The notes: a model not told the origin generated them from the letters alone. Shown: positions 1 to 5,887, counted from the first letter of the stretch. The stretch is 12,390 nucleotides of DNA from JAFIEN01 sp051859505 (GCA_051859505.1 JBHYFN010000072.1:1-12390); one strand, 5' to 3'. A program made the numbers and translations.

Positions 1-38
1 CCGTCGGCGCGGGCGTCGTGTCGAAGATCATCGAATGA
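1..38 (+). CDS. tuf: Elongation factor Tu, C-terminal end (partial)
   Basis: Only the last 11 codons and the TGA stop (36-38) are present; the gene begins outside the window. Read from position 3, the frame gives VGAGVVSKIIE followed by stop, which is the conserved end of EF-Tu domain 3. EF-Tu is the cytoplasmic GTPase that delivers aminoacyl-tRNA to the ribosomal A site. Finding tuf immediately before rpsJ is the usual str-to-S10 operon junction. The match is short but very characteristic, and the position in the cluster agrees with it. Confidence 0.93.
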   Translation, partial: VGAGVVSKIIE

Positions 39-41
39 TCC

Positions 42-101
42 GGTAGGGTGGGGGAACCCCACCCTTGCCGAAACGGGGGGCGGGGTGAACCCCGCCCTAC
101 G
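42..101. repeat. Double-hairpin imperfect palindrome (GGTAGGGTGGG repeat family)
   Basis: This element fills the start of the tuf-rpsJ spacer. It contains two hairpins side by side: AGGGTGGGG (45-53), loop GAA, CCCCACCCT (57-65); then GGGCGGGG (78-85), loop TGAA, CCCCGCCC (90-97). The outer ends also pair with each other: GTAGGGTGGGG at 43-53 against CCCCGCCCTAC at 90-100, with one G-T wobble, so the whole block can form a cruciform-like structure. The 11-mer GGTAGGGTGGG at 42-52 recurs in the rplW-rplB and rplP-rpmC spacers, which makes this a dispersed repeat and not a one-off. Origin and function are unknown from sequence alone. Confidence 0.75.
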
Positions 102-107
102 ACTTTT
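78..107 (+). terminator. Possible tuf terminator or attenuator
   Basis: An 8-bp all-GC stem (78-85 with 90-97) and a TGAA loop are followed six bases later by TTTT (104-107). This is about 40 nt after the tuf stop and fits a weak intrinsic terminator or a partial attenuator. The T-run is short and not adjacent to the stem, and the stem lies inside a repeat element, so the hairpin may instead protect the 3' end of tuf mRNA. Between 108 and 181 I see only a small 6-bp hairpin (128-143) and the rpsJ ribosome binding site; no convincing promoter. Confidence 0.4.
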
Positions 108-181
108 AACGACGGGTTCGACGTGATCCGGCAATGGTGCCGGCTCACCTCTCAACCTCAATGCCGCGAAAGGCAAAGACC

Positions 182-493
182 ATGGCCGCCAGCCAAACCA
201 TTCGCATTCGGCTCAAGGCTTTCGATTACCGCGTGCTGGACGCCAGCACCGCCGAGATCGTGAGCACGGCGAAACGCACCGGCGCATCCGTGCGCGGGCC
301 GATTCCGCTGCCGAACAAGATCGAGAAATTCACCGTCCTTCGGGGCCCGCATATCGACAAGAAGTCCCGCGACCAGTTCGAGATCCGCACCCACAAGCGT
401 CTCCTGGACATCGTGGACCCGACGCCGCAGACCGTGGACGCGCTGATGAAGCTCGACCTGGCCGCCGGTGTCGATGTCGAAATCAAGGTCTGA
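182..493 (+). CDS. rpsJ: 30S ribosomal protein S10
   Basis: S10 is a small-subunit head protein that binds 16S rRNA near S3 and S14. As NusE it also pairs with NusB in transcription antitermination. The product is 103 residues, the usual size. It begins MAASQTIRIRLKAFDYRVLD and carries the conserved GPIPLPNKIEKFTVLRGPH loop and RTHKRLLDIV segment. The start at 182 is chosen because AAAGG (169-173) lies 8 nt upstream and the protein then matches the family N-terminus; in-frame ATGs at 134 and 161 would add non-conserved residues. It is the first gene of the S10 operon, 143 nt after tuf, and its stop lies 13 nt before rplC. Confidence 0.98.
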   Translation: MAASQTIRIRLKAFDYRVLDASTAEIVSTAKRTGASVRGPIPLPNKIEKFTVLRGPHIDKKSRDQFEIRTHKRLLDIVDPTPQTVDALMKLDLAAGVDVEIKV

Positions 494-506
494 GGGGGAA
501 CATCGC

Positions 507-1370
507 ATGTTGCGCTCAGGTATCATCGCGAAAAAGGTGGGGATGACCCGCCTGTTCATGGAAGACGGCAAGCAGATCCCCGTGACCGTTCTTCAACTCG
601 ACAATCTGCAGGTCGTGGCCCAGCGCACGGTCGAGAAGGATGGCTATTCGGCCGTTCAGCTTGGCGCCGGCACGGCCAAGGCCAAGCGGGTTTCGCAACC
701 GATGCGCGGCCATTTCGCCGCCGCCAAGGTCGAACCCAAGCGGAAGCTGGCCGAGTTCCGGGTCACGCCCGAGAACCTCATCCCCGTGGGCGAGGAAATC
801 ATCGCCGCCCATTATTTCGAGGGCCAGTATGTGGACGTGTCGGGCACGTCGATCGGCAAGGGTTTTGCCGGTGCGATGAAGCGGCACAACTTCGGTGGTC
901 TGCGCGCCTCGCACGGCGTGTCGATCAGCCACCGTTCGCATGGTTCGACCGGCCAGTGCCAGGACCCGGGCAAGGTGTTCAAGGGCAAGAAGATGGCCGG
1001 CCACATGGGCGCGGCCCGCGTGACCACGCAGAACCTGCAGGTCGTGCGCACCGATGCCGACCGGGGCCTGATCATGGTCAAGGGTGCGGTGCCGGGCAGC
1101 AAGGGCGGCTGGGTCACGGTCAAGGATGCGGTGAAGAAGCCGCTGCCTGAGAACGTGATCTATCCGGCGGCGCTCAAGTCCGCGGCGGAAGAGGCCAGGA
1201 AGCTGGCCGAGGCGGCTGCGGCCGAAGCGGCGGCCGAGGCGGAAGCGGCGGCGAAAGCTGCGGCCGAGGCCGAAGAGGCAGCGATCCGTGCGGCCGAGGC
1301 CGAAGCGGCGGCAGCCCCCGATGCGGGTGACGCCGAAGGCGATGCGCCGGGTGAAGGAGACAAGGAATGA
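507..1370 (+). CDS. rplC: 50S ribosomal protein L3 with long Ala/Glu-rich C-terminal tail
   Basis: L3 is an early-assembly large-subunit protein that binds 23S rRNA and reaches toward the peptidyl-transferase centre. The core (about residues 1-220) is typical: KKVGMTRLF at 9-17, GTSIGKGFAGAMKRHNF at 113-129, and the loop with GQCQDPGKVFKGKKMAGHMG at 149-168. Gln150 sits where PrmB methylates E. coli L3. The protein is 287 residues against about 209 in E. coli; the excess is a tail from about 221 made almost entirely of Ala and Glu with some Lys and Arg, then an acidic Gly/Asp end. The start at 507 follows AGGGGGA (493-499) by 7 nt. The stop overlaps rplD as ATGA (1367-1370). Confidence 0.98.
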   Translation: MLRSGIIAKKVGMTRLFMEDGKQIPVTVLQLDNLQVVAQRTVEKDGYSAVQLGAGTAKAKRVSQPMRGHFAAAKVEPKRKLAEFRVTPENLIPVGEEIIAAHYFEGQYVDVSGTSIGKGFAGAMKRHNFGGLRASHGVSISHRSHGSTGQCQDPGKVFKGKKMAGHMGAARVTTQNLQVVRTDADRGLIMVKGAVPGSKGGWVTVKDAVKKPLPENVIYPAALKSAAEEARKLAEAAAAEAAAEAEAAAKAAAEAEEAAIRAAEAEAAAAPDAGDAEGDAPGEGDKE

Positions 1371-1987
1371 AAGCCGATCTGATCACGCTCGACGGGGCCA
1401 AGGCCGGCACGGTCGAGCTGGACGAGGCGATCTTCGGTCTTGAACCGCGCGCCGACATCCTGCACCGGGTGGTGCGCTGGCAGCGCGCCAAGGCGCAGGC
1501 CGGCACCCATTCGACGCTGGGCAAGTCCGATGTCTCGTACTCGACGAAGAAGATCTATCGTCAGAAGGGCACCGGCGGCGCACGTCACGGGTCGCGCAAG
1601 GCGCCGATCTTCCGTCACGGGGGCGTTTACAAGGGCCCGGTCCCGCGCAGCCATGCGCATGACCTGCCCAAGAAGTTCCGCGCCCTTGGCCTGCGTCATG
1701 CGCTTTCGGCCAAGCTGAAGGCGGGCGAGCTTGTCGTGATCGAGGCCGCGGACGTGCCCGAGGCCAAGACCGCGGTTCTGGCCAAGGCGATCAAGGGCCA
1801 TGGCTGGAAGCGCGCGCTGGTGATCGACGGGGCTGCGGTGAACGAAAACTTCGCCAAGGCCGCGCGGAACCTGACCGATATCGACGTGCTGCCCTCGATG
1901 GGGGCGAATGTCTATGACATCCTGCGCAGCGACACGCTCGTGCTGACCAAGGCAGGACTGGAAGCGCTGGAGGCGCGTCTGAAATGA
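1367..1987 (+). CDS. rplD: 50S ribosomal protein L4
   Basis: L4 binds domain I of 23S rRNA, and its long loop lines the nascent-chain exit tunnel. The product is 206 residues, close to the usual 201. The globular part surrounds the extended loop at about residues 50-100, where SYSTKKIYRQKGTGGARHG and the HGGVYKGPVPRSH segment are plain. The C-terminal half ends with the conserved NVYDIL and TLVLT motifs. The ATG overlaps the rplC stop, with AAGGAGA (1354-1360) 6 nt upstream, so translational coupling is likely. In E. coli, L4 represses its own operon through the S10 leader; I see no homologous leader here, so that control cannot be claimed. Confidence 0.98.
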   Translation: MKADLITLDGAKAGTVELDEAIFGLEPRADILHRVVRWQRAKAQAGTHSTLGKSDVSYSTKKIYRQKGTGGARHGSRKAPIFRHGGVYKGPVPRSHAHDLPKKFRALGLRHALSAKLKAGELVVIEAADVPEAKTAVLAKAIKGHGWKRALVIDGAAVNENFAKAARNLTDIDVLPSMGANVYDILRSDTLVLTKAGLEALEARLK

Positions 1988-2280
1988 ACGCGAAGCCCGA
2001 ACATTACGACGTGATCCGCAAGCCGATCATCACCGAGAAGGCGACCATGGCCTCGGAGGCCAATGCCGTTGTCTTCGAAGTGGCGATGGAGGCGAACAAG
2101 CCCCAGATCAAGGAGGCGGTCGAGGCGCTGTTCGGCGTCAAGGTCAAGGCCGTGAACACCACGATCACCAAGGGCAAGGTCAAGCGGTTCCGCGGCCAGA
2201 CCGGCACCCGCAAGGATGTCAAGAAGGCCTATGTGACGCTGGTCGAAGGAAACACGATTGACGTCTCGACGGGTCTCTAA
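1984..2280 (+). CDS. rplW: 50S ribosomal protein L23
   Basis: L23 sits at the exit of the polypeptide tunnel and docks trigger factor, SRP and the Sec translocon. The product is 98 residues, near the family norm of about 100. It has the conserved start RKPIITEKATMASE, with Glu18 at the position of the trigger-factor docking glutamate in E. coli L23. The C-terminal half shows the usual VKAVNTT, GKVKRF and DVKKAYVTL elements. The ATG overlaps the rplD stop as ATGA (1984-1987), with GGAGG at 1969-1973. It is followed by a 200-nt spacer, unusually long for this position, so the first transcription block may partly end here. Confidence 0.98.
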   Translation: MNAKPEHYDVIRKPIITEKATMASEANAVVFEVAMEANKPQIKEAVEALFGVKVKAVNTTITKGKVKRFRGQTGTRKDVKKAYVTLVEGNTIDVSTGL

Positions 2281-2284
2281 TATC

Positions 2285-2330
2285 TGACCCACTCGGTCAG
2301 GCCCCGGGGTGTCCCGGGGCCTTGGCTTTT
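2285..2330 (+). terminator. Terminator-like hairpin after rplW
   Basis: A perfect 10-bp stem, AGGCCCCGGG (2299-2308), loop GTGT, CCCGGGGCCT (2313-2322), is followed by TGGCTTTT (2323-2330). It begins 19 nt after the rplW stop. A smaller stem, TGACC (2285-2289) with GGTCA (2295-2299), abuts it and shares base 2299, so the two can compete. This is the best intrinsic-terminator candidate in the window, yet it lies in the middle of an essential operon. It is therefore likely a partial terminator, a processing site or a 3'-end stabiliser, or else there is a promoter before rplB that I cannot recognise. Confidence 0.55.
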
Positions 2331-2349
2331 CGAAATGGCCGTCGCGGCG

Positions 2350-2371
2350 CGTGGGCTTTGCCCACCCTACC
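2350..2371 (-). repeat. Palindromic repeat unit in rplW-rplB spacer
   Basis: Read on the minus strand the unit is GGTAGGGTGGG followed by CAAAGCCCACG. It contains an internal 6-bp hairpin, GTGGGC (2351-2356), loop TTT, GCCCAC (2360-2365). It differs from each arm of the palindrome at 5139-5184 only in the few loop bases. The rest of the spacer (2372-2480) holds short GC-rich stems, for example CGGGA (2388-2392) with TCCCG (2396-2400) and TGCGGG (2440-2445) with TCCGCA (2452-2457). I see no recognisable promoter or gene there. Confidence 0.75.
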
Positions 2372-2480
2372 GGCGGCTGTGGCGGGGCGGGAAGATCCCG
2401 GTCGGCCATCATCGGGGACCTTCGGGGCCCTACACTCCCTGCGGGCCTTGGTCCGCACCCAGAAACGGAAGACAGGAAGC

Positions 2481-3320
2481 ATGGCACTCAAGTCGTACAA
2501 ACCGACGACGCCTGGCCAGCGCGGGCTGGTTCTGATCGACCGTTCGGAGCTTTGGAAAGGCCGCCCGGTCAAATCCCTTACCGAAGGGTTGACCAAGAAC
2601 GGCGGACGGAACAACACCGGACGGATCACGATGCGCCACCAGGGTGGCGGAGCCAAACGGCTGTATCGTGTGGTCGATTTCAAGCGTCGCAAATTCGATG
2701 TCCCGGCCACGGTCGAGCGGATCGAATACGATCCCAACCGCACGGCCTTCATCGCGCTGGTTCGCTACACCGATGGCGAGCAGGCCTATATCCTTGCGCC
2801 GCAGCGTCTGGCCGTTGGCGATCAGGTGATCGCAGGCGCCAAGACCGACGTGAAGCCGGGCAATGCGATGCCGTTTTCGGGCATGCCCATCGGCACGATC
2901 GTCCACAATGTCGAGCTGAAGGCCGGCAAGGGCGGGCAGCTGGCCCGCGCCGCCGGGACCTACGCCCAGTTCGTCGGTCGTGATGGCGGTTACGCGCAGC
3001 TGCGCCTGTCCTCGGGCGAGCTTCGGCTGGTCCGGCAGGAATGCATGGCGACCGTTGGTGCCGTGTCGAACCCCGACAATTCGAACCAGAACCTCGGGAA
3101 AGCCGGCCGCAAGCGGCATATGGGCGTCCGCCCGACCGTGCGCGGCGTCGCGATGAACCCGATCGACCACCCCCATGGCGGCGGCGAAGGCCGCACCTCG
3201 GGCGGCCGTCACCCGGTCACCCCCTGGGGCAAGGGCACCAAGGGCACCAGAACCCGCAACCGGAACAAGGCTTCCTCGAAGCTCATCCTCCGGTCGCGTC
3301 ACGCAAAGAAAGGGCGCTGA
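2481..3320 (+). CDS. rplB: 50S ribosomal protein L2
   Basis: L2 is a highly conserved large-subunit protein needed for subunit joining and for shaping the peptidyl-transferase centre. The product is 279 residues (about 273 in E. coli). The N-terminal OB-like region carries GRNNTGRITMRHQGGGAKR at 42-60. The SH3-like region follows, and the C-terminal RNA-binding extension contains AMNPIDHPHGGGEGR at 224-238. His230 there matches E. coli His229, implicated in peptidyl transfer. The start at 2481 is set by the family N-terminus MALKSYKPTTPG and AGGA just upstream. An in-frame TTG at 2322 would add 53 residues that translate the spacer repeat, and is rejected. It is followed after 3 nt by rpsS. 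Confidence 0.98.
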   Translation: MALKSYKPTTPGQRGLVLIDRSELWKGRPVKSLTEGLTKNGGRNNTGRITMRHQGGGAKRLYRVVDFKRRKFDVPATVERIEYDPNRTAFIALVRYTDGEQAYILAPQRLAVGDQVIAGAKTDVKPGNAMPFSGMPIGTIVHNVELKAGKGGQLARAAGTYAQFVGRDGGYAQLRLSSGELRLVRQECMATVGAVSNPDNSNQNLGKAGRKRHMGVRPTVRGVAMNPIDHPHGGGEGRTSGGRHPVTPWGKGTKGTRTRNRNKASSKLILRSRHAKKGR

Positions 3321-3323
3321 TCC

Positions 3324-3602
3324 ATGGCACGCTCAGTTTGGAAGGGCCCCTTCGTCGATGCCTATGTCCTGAAAAAGGCCGAGGCATCGCGTGAAAGCGG
3401 GCGCAACGAAGTCATCAAGATCTGGTCGCGCCGTTCCACGATCCTGCCGCAGTTCGTCGGCCTCACCTTCGGGGTCTACAACGGCAAGAAGCACGTGCCG
3501 GTGAACGTGACCGAGGACATGATCGGCCAGAAGTTCGGTGAATATTCGCCGACGCGGACCTATTACGGTCACGCCGCCGACAAGAAAGCGAAGCGGAAAT
3601 AG
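3324..3602 (+). CDS. rpsS: 30S ribosomal protein S19
   Basis: S19 is a small-subunit head protein that forms a complex with S13 and contributes to intersubunit bridges and A-site tRNA contact. The product is 92 residues, exactly the usual size. It starts MARSVWKGPFVDAYVLKK and contains the conserved IKIWSRRSTILPQFVG, HVPVNVTEDMIGQKFGE and FGEYSPTRTYYGH segments. The ATG is 3 nt after the rplB stop, with AGGG at 3311-3314 inside the rplB end serving as ribosome binding site, so coupled translation with rplB is probable. The stop is 2 nt before rplV. Confidence 0.98.
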   Translation: MARSVWKGPFVDAYVLKKAEASRESGRNEVIKIWSRRSTILPQFVGLTFGVYNGKKHVPVNVTEDMIGQKFGEYSPTRTYYGHAADKKAKRK

Positions 3603-3604
3603 CC

Positions 3605-3991
3605 ATGAGCAAGGAAAAGAATCCCCGCCGCGTGGCCGATAACGAAGCGATGGCGAAGCTGCGCATGCTGCGCACGAGCCCTCAGAAGCTGAACCTTGTG
3701 GCGGCCATGATCCGCGGCAAGAAGGTGGACAAGGCCCTGGCCGACCTCACCTTCTCGAACAAGCGGATCGCGCAGGACGTCAAGAAGTGCCTGCAGTCGG
3801 CCATCGCCAATGCCGAGAACAACCACAATCTTGATGTGGACGAGTTGATCGTCGCCGAAGCCTGGTGCGGCAAGAACCTTGTCATGAAGCGCGGCCGTCC
3901 GCGGGCGCGGGGCCGGTTCGGCAAGATTCTCAAGCCGTTCTCGGAGATCACCATCAAGGTCCGTCAGGTCGAGGAGGCGCCCAATGGGTAA
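3605..3991 (+). CDS. rplV: 50S ribosomal protein L22
   Basis: L22 contacts all domains of 23S rRNA, and its beta-hairpin lines the exit tunnel, where it takes part in macrolide binding and nascent-chain sensing. The product is 128 residues against 110 in E. coli; the difference is mainly an N-terminal extension of about 16 residues before the family-conserved LRTSPQKLNLVAAMIRGKKV (22-41). The tunnel hairpin is at about 88-106, with MKRGRPRARGR at 94-104. Such an extension is, as far as I recall, common in alphaproteobacteria. The ribosome binding site is weak (GGA at 3595-3597) and the gap from rpsS is 2 nt, so translation probably depends on coupling. The last 8 nt overlap rpsC. Confidence 0.97.
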   Translation: MSKEKNPRRVADNEAMAKLRMLRTSPQKLNLVAAMIRGKKVDKALADLTFSNKRIAQDVKKCLQSAIANAENNHNLDVDELIVAEAWCGKNLVMKRGRPRARGRFGKILKPFSEITIKVRQVEEAPNG

Positions 3992-4703
3992 CAAGGTCAA
4001 TCCCGTCGGCATGCGTCTTCAGGTCAACCGCACCTGGGACAGCCGCTGGTTCGCGAATACCAAGGATTACGGGGATCTTCTGCTTGAAGACCTCAAGATC
4101 AAGGATTTCGTCCGCAAGGAAGCCAAGCAGGCCGGCATCAGCCGCGTGATCATCGAGCGCCCGCACCGCAAGTGCCGGGTGACGATCCACGCCGCCCGCC
4201 CCGGTGTGATCATCGGAAAGAAGGGCGCCGATATCGAGACGCTGCGCAAGAAGCTGTCGAACCTGACGGCCTCGGAGCTGCATCTCAACATCGTCGAAGT
4301 GCGCAAGCCCGAGCTGGATGCGGCTCTGGTGGCCGAATCGATCGCGCAGCAGCTTGAGCGTCGGGTCTCGTTCCGTCGTGCGATGAAGCGCGCGGTGCAG
4401 AACGCGATGCGGATGGGTGCGCTGGGGATCCGGGTCAATGTCGGCGGCCGCCTTGGCGGTGCCGAGATCGCGCGGACCGAATGGTACCGCGAGGGCCGGG
4501 TGCCGCTGCATACGCTGCGGGCCGATATCGACTATGCGCTGGCCGAGGCCTCGACCCCCTACGGGATCATCGGGATCAAGGTCTGGATCTTCAAAGGCGA
4601 GATCATGGAACATGATCCGCAGGGCCATGACCGCAAGCAGGCCGAGCTTCAGGAGGGCGCGCTGCCCCGTGGGGCCGGTGGCGGCGGGCGTCGCGACCGG
4701 TAA
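3984..4703 (+). CDS. rpsC: 30S ribosomal protein S3
   Basis: S3 lies at the mRNA entry channel of the small subunit and helps the ribosome unwind structured mRNA. The product is 239 residues (233 in E. coli). The N-terminal domain begins MGNKVNPVGMRL and contains a type II KH fold with the GXXG-type motif IIGKKG at 76-81. The C-terminal domain includes RLGGAEIARTEW and the GIIGIKVWIFKGE segment. The tail (about 205-239) is Gly/Arg-rich, as usual. A strong Shine-Dalgarno, GAGGAGG (3971-3977), lies inside the rplV end, and the reading frames overlap by 8 nt, indicating translational coupling. Confidence 0.98.
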   Translation: MGNKVNPVGMRLQVNRTWDSRWFANTKDYGDLLLEDLKIKDFVRKEAKQAGISRVIIERPHRKCRVTIHAARPGVIIGKKGADIETLRKKLSNLTASELHLNIVEVRKPELDAALVAESIAQQLERRVSFRRAMKRAVQNAMRMGALGIRVNVGGRLGGAEIARTEWYREGRVPLHTLRADIDYALAEASTPYGIIGIKVWIFKGEIMEHDPQGHDRKQAELQEGALPRGAGGGGRRDR

Positions 4704-4715
4704 GGAGTAAGGAAG

Positions 4716-5129
4716 ATGCTGCAACCAAAGCGCACGAAGTTCCGCAAGCAGTTCAAGGGCCGCATCAATGGCGAGGCCAAGGGCGGTTCGGACCTGAACT
4801 TCGGCACCTACGGGCTGAAGGCGACCGAGCCCGAGCGGATCACCGCCCGTCAGATCGAGGCGGCCCGCCGCGCGCTGACCCGCCACATGAAGCGTCAGGG
4901 CCGGGTCTGGATCCGGGTGTTCCCGGATGTGCCGATCACCTCGAAGCCCACCGAAGTGCGGATGGGGAAGGGCAAGGGGTCGGTCGATTTCTGGGCCTGC
5001 AAGGTCAAGCCCGGCCGGATCATGTTCGAGATCGACGGCGTGAGCGAAGCGGTTGCGCGCGAGGCGCTGCGGCTGGCCTCGATGAAGCTGCCGATCAAGA
5101 CCCGGACGGTTGTCCGCGAGGACTGGTGA
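4716..5129 (+). CDS. rplP: 50S ribosomal protein L16
   Basis: L16 binds 23S and 5S rRNA near the A-site tRNA elbow and is needed for late 50S maturation. The product is 137 residues, the usual length. It begins MLQPKRTKFRKQFKGR and contains FGTYGLKA, ITARQIEAARRA and the loop VRMGKGKGSVDFW. Arg82 in that loop aligns with the arginine hydroxylated by the YcfD/RoxA oxygenase in E. coli; whether it is modified here cannot be told. GGAG (4704-4707) lies 8 nt before the ATG. The gene ends only 9 nt before a perfect 46-nt palindrome and 215 nt before rpmC, so it may close a transcript segment. Confidence 0.98.
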   Translation: MLQPKRTKFRKQFKGRINGEAKGGSDLNFGTYGLKATEPERITARQIEAARRALTRHMKRQGRVWIRVFPDVPITSKPTEVRMGKGKGSVDFWACKVKPGRIMFEIDGVSEAVAREALRLASMKLPIKTRTVVREDW

Positions 5130-5138
5130 CGGAACACG

Positions 5139-5184
5139 CGTGGGCTGCGCCCACCCTACCGCGGTAGGGTGGGCGCAGCCCACG
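5139..5184. repeat. Perfect 46-nt palindrome (two inverted GGTAGGGTGGG repeat units)
   Basis: The left arm CGTGGGCTGCGCCCACCCTACC (5139-5160) and the right arm 5163-5184 are exact reverse complements around a central GC. The full 46 nt is therefore a mismatch-free palindrome centred on CCGCGG. Each arm is a repeat unit that can also fold on itself (GTGGGC with GCCCAC). It begins 9 nt after the rplP stop. In RNA it would form a very stable hairpin of about 21 bp; in DNA it could extrude as a cruciform. No T-run follows, so 3'-end protection or RNase processing is more likely than simple termination. Related units lie at 42-52 and 2350-2371. Confidence 0.85.
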
Positions 5185-5213
5185 TGACCCCGAACCGGAC
5201 AAGAAGCAAAATC

Positions 5214-5240
5214 GCAAGCCCCGGTCCCATCGGGGCTTGC
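5214..5240 (+). terminator. Second hairpin in rplP-rpmC spacer
   Basis: GCAAGCCCC (5214-5222) pairs perfectly with GGGGCTTGC (5232-5240). The stem can extend by one G-C and one G-T pair, leaving a five-base loop. It is followed by ATCCTTCGG with no T-run, so intrinsic termination is doubtful; it may be an mRNA structure between the L16 and L29 reading frames. The remaining spacer (5241-5330) shows no clear promoter. One reading frame (5188-5325) gives a short protein-like stretch, but it has no usable start codon and is not called a gene. Confidence 0.4.
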
Positions 5241-5330
5241 ATCCTTCGGCCAAGCCGTCTATGCGGCGGCCTTCATCATGCTCCACCGGACGCTGGGTGA
5301 CCCGAAGAGCGGGGCCTGCCGGTGATGTGG

Positions 5331-5336
5331 AAAGGA
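5331..5336 (+). promoter_or_regulatory. Shine-Dalgarno deciding the rpmC start
   Basis: AAAGGA lies 8 nt before the ATG at 5345 but only 2 nt before the ATG at 5339. The spacing favours 5345, which also gives the family-like N-terminus MDATELR. Confidence 0.7.
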
Positions 5337-5344
5337 CAATGGCG

Positions 5345-5578
5345 ATGGACGCCACCGAACTCAGGGCCAAGACCCCGGACCAGCTGCGCGAGGATCTGGT
5401 CAACCTCAAGAAGGAAGCCTTCAACCTGCGTTTCCAGCAGGCCACCGGCCAGCTTGAGAACACGGCGCGGATGCGCTCCGTGCGGCGCGATGTTGCGCGC
5501 GTGAAGACCATTCTGAACGAAAAGGCGGCTGCTGCCGCGTCGGACGGCACGTCCGCAAATGCCACGGCGGAGGCCTGA
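5345..5578 (+). CDS. rpmC: 50S ribosomal protein L29
   Basis: L29 is a small two-helix protein next to L23 at the tunnel exit, contributing to the trigger-factor and SRP docking surface. The product is 77 residues (63 in E. coli). The helical hairpin spans about 1-62 with the conserved LRFQQATGQLENTARMR core, followed by an Ala/Ser/Thr-rich tail that explains the extra length. The start at 5345 is preferred over the ATG at 5339 because AAAGGA sits at proper spacing. It follows a 215-nt structured spacer, long for this operon. Its end carries the GGAGG (5569-5573) used by rpsQ, which starts 4 nt after its stop. Confidence 0.96.
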   Translation: MDATELRAKTPDQLREDLVNLKKEAFNLRFQQATGQLENTARMRSVRRDVARVKTILNEKAAAAASDGTSANATAEA

Positions 5579-5582
5579 GACC

Positions 5583-5813
5583 ATGCCCAAGCGTATCCTG
5601 CAAGGTGTTGTCACCTCCAACCAGAACGCCCAGACCGTGACCGTGCTGGTCGAGCGCCGCTTCAAGCATCCGCTGCTGCAGAAGACGGTGCGGAAGTCCA
5701 AGAAATACCGCGCCCACGATGAAAACAACGCCTTCAACGTGGGCGACACGGTGCGCATCCAGGAATGCGCCCCTAAATCCAAGACGAAACGCTGGGAGGT
5801 TATCGCCAGTTAA
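5583..5813 (+). CDS. rpsQ: 30S ribosomal protein S17
   Basis: S17 is a primary 16S rRNA-binding protein that nucleates assembly of the 5' domain. The product is 76 residues, slightly shorter than the 84 of E. coli. It has an OB fold recognisable from MPKRILQGVVTSNQNAQTVT, the VERRFKHPLLQKTV strand-loop with RKSKKYRAHDENN, and the closing NVGDTVRIQECAP. The start at 5583 follows GGAGG (5569-5573) by 9 nt; an upstream in-frame ATG at 5559 lies inside rpmC and adds no conserved residues. It is the last gene of the classical S10 operon. The next gene, rplN, is 74 nt away. Confidence 0.97.
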   Translation: MPKRILQGVVTSNQNAQTVTVLVERRFKHPLLQKTVRKSKKYRAHDENNAFNVGDTVRIQECAPKSKTKRWEVIAS

Positions 5814-5887
5814 GCGGTAGCCACCCGGTTTGAACGAAACCCTGGGGACGAGGCGAGAAGCGCCCCCCAAAGGTCGGGAGAAACCAA

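Noticed and set aside
39..181. E. coli-like S10 leader for L4 autoregulation
   Set aside because: The spacer is only 143 nt, mostly the repeat element, and I see no structure resembling the L4-responsive leader.
2322..2480. 53-codon in-frame N-terminal extension of L2 from a TTG
   Set aside because: It would translate the terminator-like arm and the palindromic repeat. L2 is already full length and family-like from 2481.
3954..5183. 409-residue reading frame on the minus strand
   Set aside because: It lies fully antisense to rpsC and rplP, which are certain genes. Long antisense frames are a usual by-product of high GC at third codon positions, and its translation has no recognisable family.
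5188..5325. Protein-like stretch (reading SFGQAVYAAAFIMLHRTLGD) in the rplP-rpmC spacer
   Set aside because: The frame has no start codon before an ATG at 5278, leaving 15 residues, and includes the 5214-5240 hairpin. A decayed gene fragment is possible but not supported.
5830..5858. TTGAAC as a promoter for rplN (spc operon)
   Set aside because: Only four of six -35 bases match and the position 17 nt downstream reads GCGAGA, not a -10 box.
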